Positions 21,622-32,232 of a DNA stretch of 64,000 nucleotides are shown here, in pieces. Each line of letters begins with the position of its first letter. The stretch's first letter is position 1. This DNA comes from Scheffersomyces stipitis CBS 6054 (lineage: Eukaryota; Ascomycota; Pichiomycetes; Serinales; Debaryomycetaceae), in NCBI RefSeq assembly GCF_000209165.1, contig NC_009048.1:620001-684000 (forward strand), read 5' to 3'. Both the position numbers and the translations under genes were made by a program. Below the pieces are notes generated by a model. It was not told the origin of the DNA and did no database searches. It was given only the letters and a program-made list of their open reading frames with translations.

Positions 21622-22310
21622 ATGGTATGTGATAGATCGATATCATTATTGGGAAAGCATAGAAAGTGTCTGGGATCGATGTATCACGAACAAAAGATCA
21701 ATGAAGCAAAGAAATCGAATAATCCAATGTCCAAAATCTGAGGAGAAATTAGTCATCAGACCTGACCAGTAATTTATGAATGAATCAACATCAAATGTGA
21801 AATCATCAAAACTCATGTAATGTCAAGACGGGAGACAAATTGCGTACGGAAGAATGAATGAAGTCAGTATCGAAATAGAGAAATCAAAGTAGAAATATTG
21901 AAATTGTGGTAAACTAGTAATGAAACAGAACCAAAGTGCCACAAGAAAATTTTTGAAAATCAGCTACAAAGTCTTCATAGAATATTTCCAAACATGCTAA
22001 CAGAGCTGTAACAAGGATCATAAAACAGAACAAGGCAGTCGATGCCGTGATCGATGTACAGATACGGTGAATACTTTCCAATAGTAGAAACTAATTGCTC
22101 AATATACTAACGCATTTATAGGGTAAAGTTCACGGTTCCTTAGCTCGTGCTGGTAAGGTTAAGTCTCAAACTCCAAAGGTTGACAAGCAAGAAAAGCCAA
22201 AGCAACCAAAGGGTAGAGCTTACAAGAGATTGTTATACACCAGAAGATTCGTCAACGTTACCTTGACCAACGGTAAGAGAAAGATGAACCCATCTCCAGC
22301 TTCTCAATAA
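21622..22310 (+). CDS. RPS30: RPS30 (eS30), 40S ribosomal protein, one intron
   Basis: Exon 1 is the start codon alone (21622-21624); exon 2 is 22122-22310. Together they give a 63-residue, strongly basic protein beginning [21 protein letters not shown] and ending MNPSPASQ, the same length as S. cerevisiae Rps30. [19 protein letters not shown] is the family core. eS30 sits near the decoding centre of the 40S subunit; in yeast it is made without the ubiquitin-like leader found in animals, and none is present here. Codon use in exon 2 is strongly biased (AAG, GGT, TTG), as in highly expressed genes. Confidence 0.96.
21625..22121 (+). other. RPS30: RPS30 intron
   Basis: A 497-nt intron with donor GTATGT directly after the ATG, branch point TACTAAC at 22105-22111 and acceptor TTATAG ending 22121. 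The branch point is only 10 nt from the acceptor. I looked for an intronic C/D snoRNA and found no convincing box pair. Confidence 0.95.
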
Positions 22311-22613
22311 ATTTAATGTTCCATCCATATACAAATATGCATTAGTTGAGAAAGGACTGATATGGGAGAATGTATTTTAATCTGAAATTTTGACGACATT
22401 GGAGATACATTTGTTATCTCGTGTTACATTAGTTAATACTACGTATTCTTTTATTTTCCTTTGGTAATAAATATCTTTAAAGTAATATGTGTACTAATTC
22501 TTCTAAAGAAATCTTCCAATATCTTGTGAAACTTATTAGAGATAAAAAGTTTAGACATGAGACGTCTTCTAGTAATTCTATTATGCTATACTTCGCTGAA
22601 GTAACTATGGATA
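22311..22613. other. Short AT-rich convergent spacer
   Basis: 303 bp between RPS30 and EFM7 3' ends. It presumably holds both 3' UTRs; nothing else seen. Confidence 0.5.
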
Positions 22614-23408
22614 TTATTTCCATTGCGGATTCAACCAGTAAGAGTAGACTCTTGATCTAATCTCGGCTGTCTCTTCATCTTCTTCGAACATTGGCTTCCA
22701 GTTGACCAACTCTATTCTTTCTGATTTGAAGTCGTAGTTCTCACAAGTTTCAAAAAACTGTAAGTCATCTTGCAAAAGATGAGCTCTATGAGGCGAAAAC
22801 ACAACCAAACATTTTCCGTTTGTCTTCAAACTATTTCTACATGTTTCCAACAACTTGTGGTGCTCGGTATGGTTGAACACCAAGTCCGCTAAGATGATGA
22901 GATCGAACTTGTCCAGTTCAGCGATTTCTCTTTTAGTTTCTGTTTCTTCGCCGTAGACCAAAGGGGTCACATCATGTCCCCAAATGTAACCTTTTACGTC
23001 GTAGCAGGTCTTTGGATATGCACCAGTCTTCTCTAAAGCATCAAAATTATACTGAATATGTGAAATCAAGTCGGCATCTGGATAGTCTGTTGACACTATC
23101 TTTTCAACTCCATTAAGGGCACAGATAATCCCAGGTAAACCGGACGCAGCTCCCAATTCCAACACCTTTTTGTTTTTGACATACTCTAAAGCATGTTTAT
23201 CCAAGAAGTCGGCCGTGTAGGCTCCGGCATTCCACAACAAATGTCCCCATAATGGAGACTTTCCAACCAACTTCAAATCGACCTTCAGAGGAGTGACATT
23301 GGCAAGCTTACGTTCGTAATATGCAAAATGGGATTCTGGAGGTGGTGGAAGGAACCCTTCCGGCTCTTCGAATAAGCCACCTTCCAAGCTAAGTTCGTCG
23401 TCGGACAT
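22614..23408 (-). CDS. EFM7: EFM7/NNT1-type protein methyltransferase
   Basis: 264 residues from an ATG at 23406-23408 (S. cerevisiae Efm7 has 261). A class I SAM-dependent fold is shown by motif I VLELGAASGLPGI, motif II DYPDADL, and the post-motif LIILADLVFNH. An N-terminal acidic leader (FEEPEGFLPPPPESHF) and SPLWGHLLWNAG are typical of the METTL/Nnt1 group. In yeast Efm7 trimethylates the N-terminal Gly of eEF1A and dimethylates Lys3. The older name NNT1 (nicotinamide N-methyltransferase) is misleading. Confidence 0.88.
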   Translation of the reverse strand: MSDDELSLEGGLFEEPEGFLPPPPESHFAYYERKLANVTPLKVDLKLVGKSPLWGHLLWNAGAYTADFLDKHALEYVKNKKVLELGAASGLPGIICALNGVEKIVSTDYPDADLISHIQYNFDALEKTGAYPKTCYDVKGYIWGHDVTPLVYGEETETKREIAELDKFDLIILADLVFNHTEHHKLLETCRNSLKTNGKCLVVFSPHRAHLLQDDLQFFETCENYDFKSERIELVNWKPMFEEDEETAEIRSRVYSYWLNPQWK

Positions 23409-24241
23409 TGTGTTGAATATTGAATAAGAATGGTACTTTTTTGCAATTCAAGATCGTAGATTTTAAACAATTTTTCAATTTTTTTTCTCATCACGAGGAG
23501 ATAGTAGAACGCTTATCTTCGTGGGAAGAATGTCGATATGTTTCATAAGAAACAATTTATGATTATTGGATATTCAATCAAGCAGCAAAAGTCTCAATTC
23601 AGGGTTTGAACAATTTATCCCAGGCTACTTCTGTTGTTGTCTTCCCATTTGAATAGTGCTAATCGCTGTAGAGCTCATCTGTGAATTCGCACTGGTTTTT
23701 CAATTAGATGGTGCTTGTAACAGAAGTTGAATAGCTTTCTAGAATTTCTAGTAGGGAATACCCAACAAAACAGAGTCACTTGTTTGGATTCTACAACAAC
23801 TGATTTATCTACTTTTGTCTCTATTTTGCAATCGATATTTTTATCTACTGTAGTCTCTTCGATGACTTATGGCCCATAATGATAAGGCTTCCAAAATCAA
23901 TTCACTGAAGAATTCGGAGTATGAGGTGCTTCAATTTAAGAGAAGTGGATAATACACAACTAAGATCAAGTACAATGATTGGAGAAGAATAAAGAGAATT
24001 CGAAAAGAAACAATTGCCTTGGGCAAGTTGAATTCTGAGGTATCAAAAGACCAGACTCACTTAAGTAATCTTGTATGTCTCGCAAAACTAAATATTTCAA
24101 CAGTATAAGCTTAAATATCTCTGCATACAGACACACCTCCATCACTTCAAGATTGAAGTCTTGAAATATCAATATGTATTATTGACATATATCGAGCTGC
24201 TGAAAAATCCACCAATATTGGTTTTAATTCTTTGAAATCCT
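23409..24241. other. Divergent promoter region EFM7/PRP42
   Basis: 833 bp, AT-rich, no credible ORF. It serves both EFM7 (leftward) and PRP42 (rightward). Confidence 0.5.
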
Positions 24242-25666
24242 ATGGACACAATAATAAACCAGGAATGGTCGAGGATCTCGACAGAATTGGTCCAGAACCC
24301 AGATGATTTGAATCTTTGGCAACTGCTAATCAAGGCAGCCGAGTCTAATACTAAACGAGGCATAACCAAGTCATCTGGCTTCGAAGAAATCGATGTGCTA
24401 AGAGTCTCGTACCAAAAGTTGCTCCAAAAGTATCCCTTATTGTATAACTACTGGATAAAGTTCGCCGAGTGGGAATTTCACCTTGGAGATACTGATAGAG
24501 CCAACCAAGTGTATCAGTCCAGTTTAAAACATCTTTCCTACAGCTGCGAGATTTGGACCAGCTACTTGAATTTCAAGATCAACACCTCTAACGGTAACTT
24601 GGACGAAGTCTTGGGGTTGTTTGAACTGGCCAGAAGAAAAATCGGCTACCATTTCCATGCATACGAGTTCTACAAGTTGTACCTTTCATTCCTTGAGAAC
24701 TACCAAACTGAAACAGAGAACTTCAAGTTGAAGTACTATGTTTTGCTTAGAATCATAGTGGAAATACCGTTATACCACTACGAGTACTTCTACAAGAAAT
24801 TGTTTGATACTTTTGCAGAGATTGGCAACGACGAAAAAAGAGCTAACGAACTTGTGCCGTTGGTGGTGCCGGAGAAGGAATTGAAAAATTACAAAACATC
24901 CGAAAACAAGCAGTTAGCATTACATTTGAAAAAGACATTTGTTGATGCCTATTTAACCACACAATTCAAAGTATATGAATTGTTCAACTTTGAAAAACAT
25001 ATCACTAGGCAGTACTACGACACAAGCAGCATTTCCTCCCAGCAACTAGAGAATTGGGACATGTACCTTGACTTTCTTGAGTTGAGAGAATATCCCAATG
25101 ATTATATCATCTTCACATACGAAAGATGTTTGATCCCGACAGCTTCGTATGCCAGATTCTGGACTAAATACAGCGACTACTACATCAACCAAGGAAACCA
25201 CTTGAAAGCTGCTGAAGTCCTCGTCAGAGGATACAATTATAGTGGACAGCATAGCTTATTATTGAAACTTGTCGATTTGCAAATATATCTTCACAATTTC
25301 ACCAAGGCTAGAGACATGATACTTGCATTTATCAAGACGAACGCATCAGTTCCACTTCCTATCTACGAGAAGTTGATTAACATAGAACGGTTCTTACATC
25401 CAGGCGACAACGACTACATTATTGGTTTGTTCCGTGAAATTATAAGAGAAACCCAGAATGAATGGCTCTTTCAACATTTATTATATTACTCTATTCCCAA
25501 TGAACTGAAGAAAGAATTACTCGACGAGTTTGAAACCTTCAAAGAATCGCCAATATATATAGATGCCCTTGAAAAATTGAAGTCCGAAATTAACAGCACC
25601 AATAAAAAAGAAAGTCCTGTCGATTTTGTTGATGTCTATGATGAGAATATCAACTCTTATCTTTGA
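24242..25666 (+). CDS. PRP42: U1 snRNP HAT-repeat protein, Prp42 (or Prp39)
   Basis: 474 residues made almost wholly of half-a-TPR (HAT) repeats: W-x-x-L...YxxxL...YPxxxxYWIKFAEWEF, EIWTSYLNF, and EIPLYHYEYFYKK, the last being the 'IPLH' segment of the Prp39/Prp42 pair. The N-terminal order (a 'LLIKAAES' helix, an insert, then the first canonical HAT) is closer to my memory of Prp42 than Prp39. In yeast the two form a heterodimer linking U1C and the U1 snRNP core during 5' splice-site recognition. It is shorter than S. cerevisiae Prp42 (544). Its stop is 24 bp from the convergent ECM27-like gene. Confidence 0.72.
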   Translation: MDTIINQEWSRISTELVQNPDDLNLWQLLIKAAESNTKRGITKSSGFEEIDVLRVSYQKLLQKYPLLYNYWIKFAEWEFHLGDTDRANQVYQSSLKHLSYSCEIWTSYLNFKINTSNGNLDEVLGLFELARRKIGYHFHAYEFYKLYLSFLENYQTETENFKLKYYVLLRIIVEIPLYHYEYFYKKLFDTFAEIGNDEKRANELVPLVVPEKELKNYKTSENKQLALHLKKTFVDAYLTTQFKVYELFNFEKHITRQYYDTSSISSQQLENWDMYLDFLELREYPNDYIIFTYERCLIPTASYARFWTKYSDYYINQGNHLKAAEVLVRGYNYSGQHSLLLKLVDLQIYLHNFTKARDMILAFIKTNASVPLPIYEKLINIERFLHPGDNDYIIGLFREIIRETQNEWLFQHLLYYSIPNELKKELLDEFETFKESPIYIDALEKLKSEINSTNKKESPVDFVDVYDENINSYL

Positions 25667-25691
25667 CAATAGTTGACAATAGTTGACAATT
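25664..25691. repeat. Tandem decamer TGACAATAGT across two convergent gene ends
   Basis: Nearly three copies of TGACAATAGT fill the 24-bp gap between the PRP42 stop and the ECM27-like stop. The first copy includes the PRP42 TGA; each copy brings an extra TGA/TAG in some frame. Confidence 0.8.
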
Positions 25692-27418
25692 CACATTTCT
25701 AAATAACAATTGACACCGGTGGTCATAGCATACCAAGCAATAAGAATCAAGCCTCCTCGTTTATCAAATTGCCAATTATTCAATGGAATGTAGACGAAGT
25801 AAAATGCCACTATCAATAATAGAGAGGTCATACTGATCACCACATTATCTGTCAACGAAAACTTGATTGCGGTTTGTCCATGTTTTAATAGAACAATTAT
25901 TCCATTAACTCCAATTCCAAGTAGAATGATTAACATTGGAGTACCCAAGCAAGCATTTATCCCTAGAATAGGATTGATCTTTGTCGAAATGGTTAAGTTT
26001 GTAACAAGATCATTGATCGAATTACTGATGGAGAAAACAAGTAACCCTAGCAAGTAATCAGATATGTGCCATATAAGTCCAAAATTCTTCAAGATCTCAA
26101 GAATCTTCATTGAAAATTCAGAGGTGATTATTAGCGTATTTGCAACTCCAGCAATACTTATGATGATGCTCCTAAATTTTGGAGGTACGTGGTCGTATGC
26201 TAATTCCACCAAAAGAAATTCAACAAGAATTATAGATATCAAAGTAGTCCACGCGAAGTGAAAAAATTGGTAGTTAAATAGTAATGGAATTTCAATAAGA
26301 AACCAGTAATGAAGGGCTTTGTATTCGTTAATTTTATGTTTCCAATGGAGTTCATCCAGGTCTCGCTCGGTCAAATGAATAGGAATAAGTATAAAGAATA
26401 TCATGTCTATCACGTTGACAAAGAACTTAGAAATGGAAAGGGCCTCTTCAGACAATTGATCACGATGGAACTGGGGAACAATGAGCTGTATATCTCCATC
26501 ACTTTGTTGTTCCAAATCTTCTGTTTCTACTAGACTGGATGGAGACTTAGAAGGAGAAATGGCGCCATAGCTAACTTCTTCGTTGGAAAGAATACTGAGT
26601 GCATCTTCTATATTGTACGGCACTTCTAGGTACTCCGACAGATGGTTAGGATGGGCTTGATGCGAAAGTAGATTTTGACATTCTTGGTCTTCGGACATTT
26701 TCTCCTTATTGAAAAGACACAAGAAGGCAATGTAGACCAAGTATGCCAGAGCCATGAAGGCACATTCTACGATGGTTATCCTACCATCCAGAAGAATATA
26801 CAGAAAAATAACAAGAACAAGGAGAACCCATGCAAAATCAATGGCTAGCACTTTCTTGTGAACGACTTCAAAAGGACTGTTGAAAACACTTATTAGACCA
26901 ATGACTACTGTGAAAAGAATAAGTATAGAACCAACTAGTTGGCCAATGACAAGGTCCGAGGAACCTGAGTTAAGAGCCACGTAGTAGTTAATCATGTCTG
27001 GGAAAGTGTTCGAAAGAGGCACGAGGATAAATCCCAAGATCTGGTTGTTAATGTTCAAATTGACCGTTACATCGTTCAAGTTCTTGAACAAGTAGTTCGC
27101 GACTAAGATGGTAAGCGAAAGGAGAATCACCACCAATGTCACAATAATAGCCAATGAAACGGCTAAAAGGAGAGACGTCGATCCCACATATCGCGAACAG
27201 AAGTAGTATTTGGATATGGCGAAGTATTCTGGATCGCAGTGTTTCTCGATATAATGACAGTATGAACCAGGAGAGCCTGCGAGCAGTTTGGGGAGCTCAC
27301 AGGTAGATCCTTCTATAGGAGGAGGCAGGGCTAGATCTTTTGACTCAGCAAACGAAGGTAGTAGCAATATAAGCAAAATGGCCGCTGCTGACAGAAGCAA
27401 CAAGGGAGCTCTGGTCAT
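25691..27418 (-). CDS. CaCA-family cation exchanger, ECM27-like
   Basis: 575 residues from an ATG at 27416-27418. It has a signal peptide (LLLLSAAAILLILLLPSFA), a luminal Cys-containing segment, and two blocks of about five membrane helices separated by an acidic cytosolic loop (roughly 245-335). The alpha-1 repeat reads LGFILVPLSNTFPDM and alpha-2 reads LLVFSISNSINDLVTN, corresponding to the G-N-x-x-PD and G-N-S-x-x-D motifs of Na+/Ca2+ exchangers (CCX branch). Canonical Gly-Asn is Ser-Asn in both repeats (LSN, ISN), so ion selectivity may differ. S. cerevisiae Ecm27 and YDL206W are the nearest remembered relatives but are longer (about 725-760). Confidence 0.75.
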   Translation of the reverse strand: MTRAPLLLLSAAAILLILLLPSFAESKDLALPPPIEGSTCELPKLLAGSPGSYCHYIEKHCDPEYFAISKYYFCSRYVGSTSLLLAVSLAIIVTLVVILLSLTILVANYLFKNLNDVTVNLNINNQILGFILVPLSNTFPDMINYYVALNSGSSDLVIGQLVGSILILFTVVIGLISVFNSPFEVVHKKVLAIDFAWVLLVLVIFLYILLDGRITIVECAFMALAYLVYIAFLCLFNKEKMSEDQECQNLLSHQAHPNHLSEYLEVPYNIEDALSILSNEEVSYGAISPSKSPSSLVETEDLEQQSDGDIQLIVPQFHRDQLSEEALSISKFFVNVIDMIFFILIPIHLTERDLDELHWKHKINEYKALHYWFLIEIPLLFNYQFFHFAWTTLISIILVEFLLVELAYDHVPPKFRSIIISIAGVANTLIITSEFSMKILEILKNFGLIWHISDYLLGLLVFSISNSINDLVTNLTISTKINPILGINACLGTPMLIILLGIGVNGIIVLLKHGQTAIKFSLTDNVVISMTSLLLIVAFYFVYIPLNNWQFDKRGGLILIAWYAMTTGVNCYLEM

Positions 27419-28714
27419 ATCTGCATGTGTAGAAAGACGAACTGAGTATGGTATGATGGTATTATATAAGCTTGAGTCTATAAAGCAATAAAGCTATTCA
27501 AGCTGAAAACGATCGGGGTCTAAAATTCAACAATTCTGTCTTTTCAGTTGAGCGATTAGATAGGCAAGTTTCTGGTCAGATCTTTTGTGCAAGTATTATT
27601 TATTGTGAACAGTTTCTTGGGTCTTAGATAAAGAAGGCACGGCACAAGTGAAATATGGGGTCGCTAAGTATGAGAATTGCGAAGAGCCTATTCTGTAACA
27701 AAGCAAACGGTTGCACTAAATAAGGATCTACCTTTTGACTAGCAGTCTGTTTTAGTTAATTAGTTACAGCAAAAATGCAAATTATCATCTAATGAAAAAG
27801 TCATATCATTTATGCTGCCGTGGACTCATTTATCAACTTTATTTTTGCTATCTAGCGAAAATTCTTGTCTAAAGATTAAAGACACAGGAAATGACTCTGG
27901 GAGGCTGGGTTTGATGCAAAATAAAATACAGGATGGAAATATGGTTTCCGAGGGTTGTTAACCTCGGATTGGACTCAGACAGATATCCGAATCAGAAATT
28001 CTACTATTTCTTGGAGAAAAATTGTTCAATATCTCAAAAACATTTGAGGAGCAAGATGAGGTGAGAAAGATAACAGAGGATTTCTTCTAGGTTATACTAA
28101 TTTTAGATAGCTCTTTAGTGATAAATATAAGGTCCCATTTCCCGTATATAAATCCAAATGAGAACCGGTCTCTCCATACAGGCCTCAAATCAGTGTTGGA
28201 ACTGCACGTGACGGTTAACTCCTTCGGTACGGTGGTGAATAGCAGAGGAGCAATGGAATGTCGGCTGGCGTATATGGAAAGCGAGGTGGAATGCATGACA
28301 ACGAACAGATTCCAGGTTGATTACTTAATCGCCATCATTGAGTTGACTAAATCTGCTGAGGCTTGGCCATCTCGGCTGAAACAGGTTCCGGTTAAAAAGT
28401 GACTATGGGTGCGAAAAATGAACTGGAAATTGCACCTGAAATAAATTGTGAAATAGAGTATGAGATAAAGTATGGGGAACGGAATATACCCGAAAGCAAG
28501 AACCAGATGGAGCCTCTGTACATGCTGGACTCCGTGACAACAATCTATCGTAATACAAACATAATGATATTTGACGGTACCATATCTATTTTACGCTTCT
28601 TTAGTGCCCGCACTGAAAGGCACAGTTTGCAAGAATGATCCTTGCCTACAATACTTACAAAACTTTATCAATTTGTCTATCTGGGATTGCTATTGCTATT
28701 GTCTATTATACATC
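27419..28714. other. Gene-free stretch
   Basis: 1.3 kb upstream of the exchanger and downstream of FMN1. Frames of 69-94 codons at 28087-28638 mostly start at GTG/TTG and show no family pattern. It contains CACGTG at 28205-28210 (TCACGTG on the minus strand). Confidence 0.5.
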
Positions 28715-29302
28715 CTAAAGATCTTTATATGTCTGGTATGCGTCGCGGTCAAGAGCTTCCAATGCTATTTTAATGTCGAGATTGATATCTTCAATCAAGG
28801 CCTCTGTTCTGGTTAGTAATCGTTCAATTTTTCTTATCACTGGAATATACTCACCTTTAGTAGTGTAGTCCAACTCTGGTCTGATATATCCCAACACATT
28901 GAATTTAATCTGGGCTCCATAGAAGAAGTCGTCAAACTTGTGCATGATGTGGACCTCGGCAGCTTTCTCTTTGAGATGGTAGAAGGGGTTCCAGCCAATG
29001 GACATCACCATAGGCAAGACCTTCAAGTCATCATTTCTCAAGTTCTTTCCGTGATTGTATATCACTTCCCTTCCGTTCGTTCTAGTCTTGCACTCATCTG
29101 GAAGTGTGCATGGCTTGAGCTGGCACCAGCCGTAGTAGATACCTGTCTCCAATTGGTTCAAATCGTCGTTGATGGGTATATTGGCGGTGGGAATGCCCAA
29201 TTCGGAAGAACCACGGCCGAACCCAGACACCACCACCAGGTCCTGAACTATGGGGTATGGAGACTCCGGTTTATCGGGTATCACTGTATCCGGTCTAGCC
29301 AT
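28715..29302 (-). CDS. FMN1: FMN1, riboflavin kinase
   Basis: 195 residues starting at the ATG at 29300-29302 (MARPDTVIP); an upstream in-frame GTG is not used. Flavokinase motifs are GFGRGSSELGIPTANIP (the PTAN ATP/Mg site), GIYYGWCQL, VMSIGWNPFY, and EVHIMHKFDDFFYGAQI, with the catalytic Glu in the EVHI segment. It converts riboflavin plus ATP to FMN. It lacks the FAD synthetase domain of bacterial RibF, as usual in fungi. It sits downstream of TAL1 on the same strand, 324 bp from it, with no sign of cotranscription. Confidence 0.93.
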   Translation of the reverse strand: MARPDTVIPDKPESPYPIVQDLVVVSGFGRGSSELGIPTANIPINDDLNQLETGIYYGWCQLKPCTLPDECKTRTNGREVIYNHGKNLRNDDLKVLPMVMSIGWNPFYHLKEKAAEVHIMHKFDDFFYGAQIKFNVLGYIRPELDYTTKGEYIPVIRKIERLLTRTEALIEDINLDIKIALEALDRDAYQTYKDL

Positions 29303-29626
29303 TTCTTGCACTATGTGATAGTAGAGGATGATGTTGATAGTGGGTCTCTGCTATTAAGTTGCTTACTTAGGAGTTACTAAGTCTTAGATAGGAGAATCGG
29401 AACGGCACGACCTCCGGGTAACTGAAAAATTCCACAAATAGACACCGATTTAGATCAATCAATTCCTATGGCCATGTCTGCTTCTCTATAAACAAACATA
29501 TCTACCTAGAATACGTAAGATTCTACAATTAAGTTCATTGATCGTATTATATTGTTTTTGTGAAATTATTAATAGAAGCGAAATATGTAAATACCAGAGA
29601 TCCATCTAGGACTCGAAGCACAATAC
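29303..29626. other. Spacer between TAL1 and FMN1
   Basis: 324 bp holding the TAL1 3' flank and FMN1 promoter. Nothing else seen. Confidence 0.5.
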
Positions 29627-30598
29627 TTAGAATCTGGCTTCCAATTGTTCCAACAAGGTGACAGCGTCCTTGCCGAAAGCTCTGATACCTTGGGCCAACT
29701 TTTCGGTAGCCATGGCGTCTTCGTTGAACAAGTATCTGAAGGTAGCTTCGTCATCGACGTAAGAAACCTTTTCGACATCAGTAGCAGAGGCAGAAGCAGC
29801 GTCCAACACTTGTGGAACTGGTTCAGTGGAGTTCAACAATTCTTCCAACAACTTAGGAGCAACAGTTAAGTAGTCGCAACCAGCCAAAGCCTTGATTTCA
29901 CCGGTGTTTCTGAAAGAGGCACCCATGACAATAGTTTTGTAGCCGTACTTCTTGTAGTAGTTGTAGATGGCTCTGACAGAAATCACACCTGGGTCTTCGT
30001 CACCTTCGTAGGTCTTTCCGGTAGAAGCCTTGTACCAGTCCAAGATTCTGCCGACGAATGGCGAGATCAAGGTGACCTTGGCTTCAGCACAGGCAACTGC
30101 CTGAACGAAAGAGAACAACAAAGTCAAGTTACAGTGGATACCGTGCTTGGCTTCCAATTCTCTGGCAGCTTGGATACCTTCCCAAGTGGAGGCGATCTTG
30201 ATCAAGATTCTGTCCTTGGAGATACCTTGGGATTCGTACAAGGCAATCAATTCAAGAGCCTTCTTGATGGTGGCCTCTTTGTCGAAAGACAATCTGGCGT
30301 CGACTTCGGTAGACACTCTTCCTGGAACAATGGCCAAGATGTTCTTACCGAATTCAATCAACAAACGGTCCAAGGCGATTTCAGCCTTTTCCTTCTTGGA
30401 GGAACCCTTGTCCTTGGCGTATTCAATGGCGACGTCAATGACCTTGGCGTATTCAGGCTTCTTAGCAGCAGCCAAAATCAACGATGGGTTGGTGGTGGCA
30501 TCTTGTGGAGTGTACTTGGCAATCGAGTCGAATTCACCGGTGTCGGTGACGATGACGGTACCTGTGGCTTTCAATTGTTCAAGGGAGTTGGAGGACAT
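29627..30598 (-). CDS. TAL1: TAL1, transaldolase
   Basis: 323 residues from the ATG at 30596-30598; the frame is open further upstream but only through TTG. Transaldolase transfers a dihydroxyacetone unit between sedoheptulose-7-P and glyceraldehyde-3-P in the non-oxidative pentose phosphate pathway. Visible motifs are [10 protein letters not shown] near residue 34, the Schiff-base lysine Lys134 in [11 protein letters not shown], and [18 protein letters not shown]. Codon bias is extreme (TTG Leu, AAG Lys, GGT/GGC Gly), marking a very highly expressed gene. The N-terminus ([14 protein letters not shown]) is very like what I recall for xylose-fermenting Scheffersomyces. A TATA box lies 75-82 bp upstream of the ATG. 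Confidence 0.97.
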   Translation of the reverse strand: MSSNSLEQLKATGTVIVTDTGEFDSIAKYTPQDATTNPSLILAAAKKPEYAKVIDVAIEYAKDKGSSKKEKAEIALDRLLIEFGKNILAIVPGRVSTEVDARLSFDKEATIKKALELIALYESQGISKDRILIKIASTWEGIQAARELEAKHGIHCNLTLLFSFVQAVACAEAKVTLISPFVGRILDWYKASTGKTYEGDEDPGVISVRAIYNYYKKYGYKTIVMGASFRNTGEIKALAGCDYLTVAPKLLEELLNSTEPVPQVLDAASASATDVEKVSYVDDEATFRYLFNEDAMATEKLAQGIRAFGKDAVTLLEQLEARF

Positions 30599-30672
30599 TG
30601 TGATGTGGAATTGAGGAATTGAGTAAAACAGAACAGAATTTTTCAAGTGCTGGATTACTGGATCTCTCCCTA

Positions 30673-30680
30673 CTTATATA
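30673..30680 (-). promoter_or_regulatory. TAL1: TAL1 TATA box
   Basis: TATATAAG on the minus strand, 75-82 bp before the TAL1 ATG, in a GC-richer context. It fits a strong promoter. Confidence 0.6.
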
Positions 30681-31668
30681 CCCGGCACTAGCCCACCTGT
30701 GCTTAGTGGGGGTGAACCAACCGAAATTCGATTAGTGTGGGGACTGTGTGCAGGCGCGGGACAAAGTCGACCTTTGGGAGCACACTGGGCCTGGTGTGGC
30801 CGGATTGGGCAACTTGGTTCCAGGCGCGGTGGACGGTGAGTGGACTTTGACTAATGAGATGTAATGAGGTTTTGTAATGGGAGTGGAAAGGATGACGATC
30901 TTGATCATCTAGAATGTCTCTAGAGTTGGATGTCTGACATATAAGATGGTTAGCTCCGTGTTCGTGTTGGTTCTGTCATGTTCCAACTGTTTGTATGTAT
31001 TATGACTTCACCGTGTTCTGGAAACTTTCGCGGTATAATTTTTCATTCCATTTTTCAGATTTTTCATAATGAATTTTCTCCATGAATTTTCCATTCTCAC
31101 TACCCACCAATTCACACTGTTCATCAGCACACTCGATTGCGAGATTTCCCGGTAAACGTCATGTTCATCTAATTGGCTGTAATCAGGAACAACCTGCTCT
31201 GCTCAACGGCACTATTTCTTTTCTTATTATTCCGTGATCTCGCCCATCTCCATCTTGTATTGCACCTACAGCTACTACTCATTTCTATTTCTTTACCTCT
31301 CTCCATACTTTTGCATCTCGAAATTGCTTTTCTTCTCTACTATTATCAGCTCTCCATTACCTTCTCTACTGTTTTCTTCCTGTCGCGACTTTCTTTTGTA
31401 ACCGCCTCTCTGCCTCTCCACAAACTTCCATCCCTGCCGACAGTACTCCGGAATTTCGTGCCACCAAATCTTTTTTGGGCTCCCACGGAGTGAGTGCTTC
31501 CGCCTACACAAACTGGGCTAATATTAGCCAGGTGGCCCGCTGCCATCGCCGATTGTTTCCAATGGCTTATTAGCCTATCTAGCGAGCGGGACATGTCTAA
31601 CTAGCGACGTTGACATTTAATCCTTCATCTATACCTTATTCTGACCGTTGTATGCCATTATAGAAACT

Positions 31669-31674
31669 CACGTG
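31669..31674. promoter_or_regulatory. CACGTG E-box, Cbf1-type
   Basis: TCACGTGA, symmetrical T flanks, about 560 bp upstream of the DUF1769-like ATG and 1.07 kb upstream of TAL1. Confidence 0.4.
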
Positions 31675-32232
31675 ACGTATATTGTAACGTGGAAGCTGTG
31701 AGTAGGACTTACTAGCCAGATGCAAAACAGGACTCTACCAGGACATGGGGTCTGAGTAGGGACTATTCTAATCTTGTCATTCACGGAGACCTTGTTAAGT
31801 TTCACGACCAACTCCTGTAGTATTATTGACTATACTCGATTTTCTTCAATATAATGGTAAAACAATAATACAATAGCATTTTCGTATTCGACTTCGAAAT
31901 TCAGATTTCAATCCATCTTCTCGTATTTAAATCATTTCTACCTTCATCGATCTATGTCTCGCTGTATCCCACTTCTCTTGTACCAGAGTCCACTCTTCCT
32001 AACATTTCTCGAACCCGAATAGTTAAATTTCGCAGCCTCTACAGTTTGTGCCGGATTGTATCTGATGAAAACAGCTTACGGTTCAGGGCCCAAACATATG
32101 AGTTTCCAACAACACCCCTGAACTTCTTCCTTACGTTAAGAAGAAAGGTACGAAGCACAAACACAGACACTTTAGTACATAATCGATCTAGCTAGCTATA
32201 TATAATATACTCTTGCTTGCGCACATTCCATC

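Larger units (their letters stand above)
30599..32232. other. Divergent promoter region TAL1 / DUF1769-like gene
   Basis: 1.6 kb. A 106-codon frame at 31173-31493 starts at an ATG-less codon and its Leu/Ser composition reflects a pyrimidine-rich tract. There is an E-box CTCACGTGACG (core 31669-31674). No RNA gene recognised. Confidence 0.5.

Noticed and set aside
21401..21772. 123-codon frame across the RPS30 promoter and exon 1
   Set aside because: It overlaps the RPS30 start and intron in another frame and is of low complexity; the RPS30 gene model explains the region.
21625..22121. Possible snoRNA inside the RPS30 intron
   Set aside because: Scattered TGATGA/CTGA-like words occur but no C/D pair with a terminal stem, and no H/ACA tail.
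28118..28638. 94- and 79-codon frames between FMN1 and the exchanger
   Set aside because: Non-ATG starts, overlapping frames and no family resemblance.
30134..30622. Two long plus-strand frames (155 and 162 codons) antisense to TAL1
   Set aside because: Shadow frames produced by the extreme codon bias of TAL1; no ATG context or family pattern.
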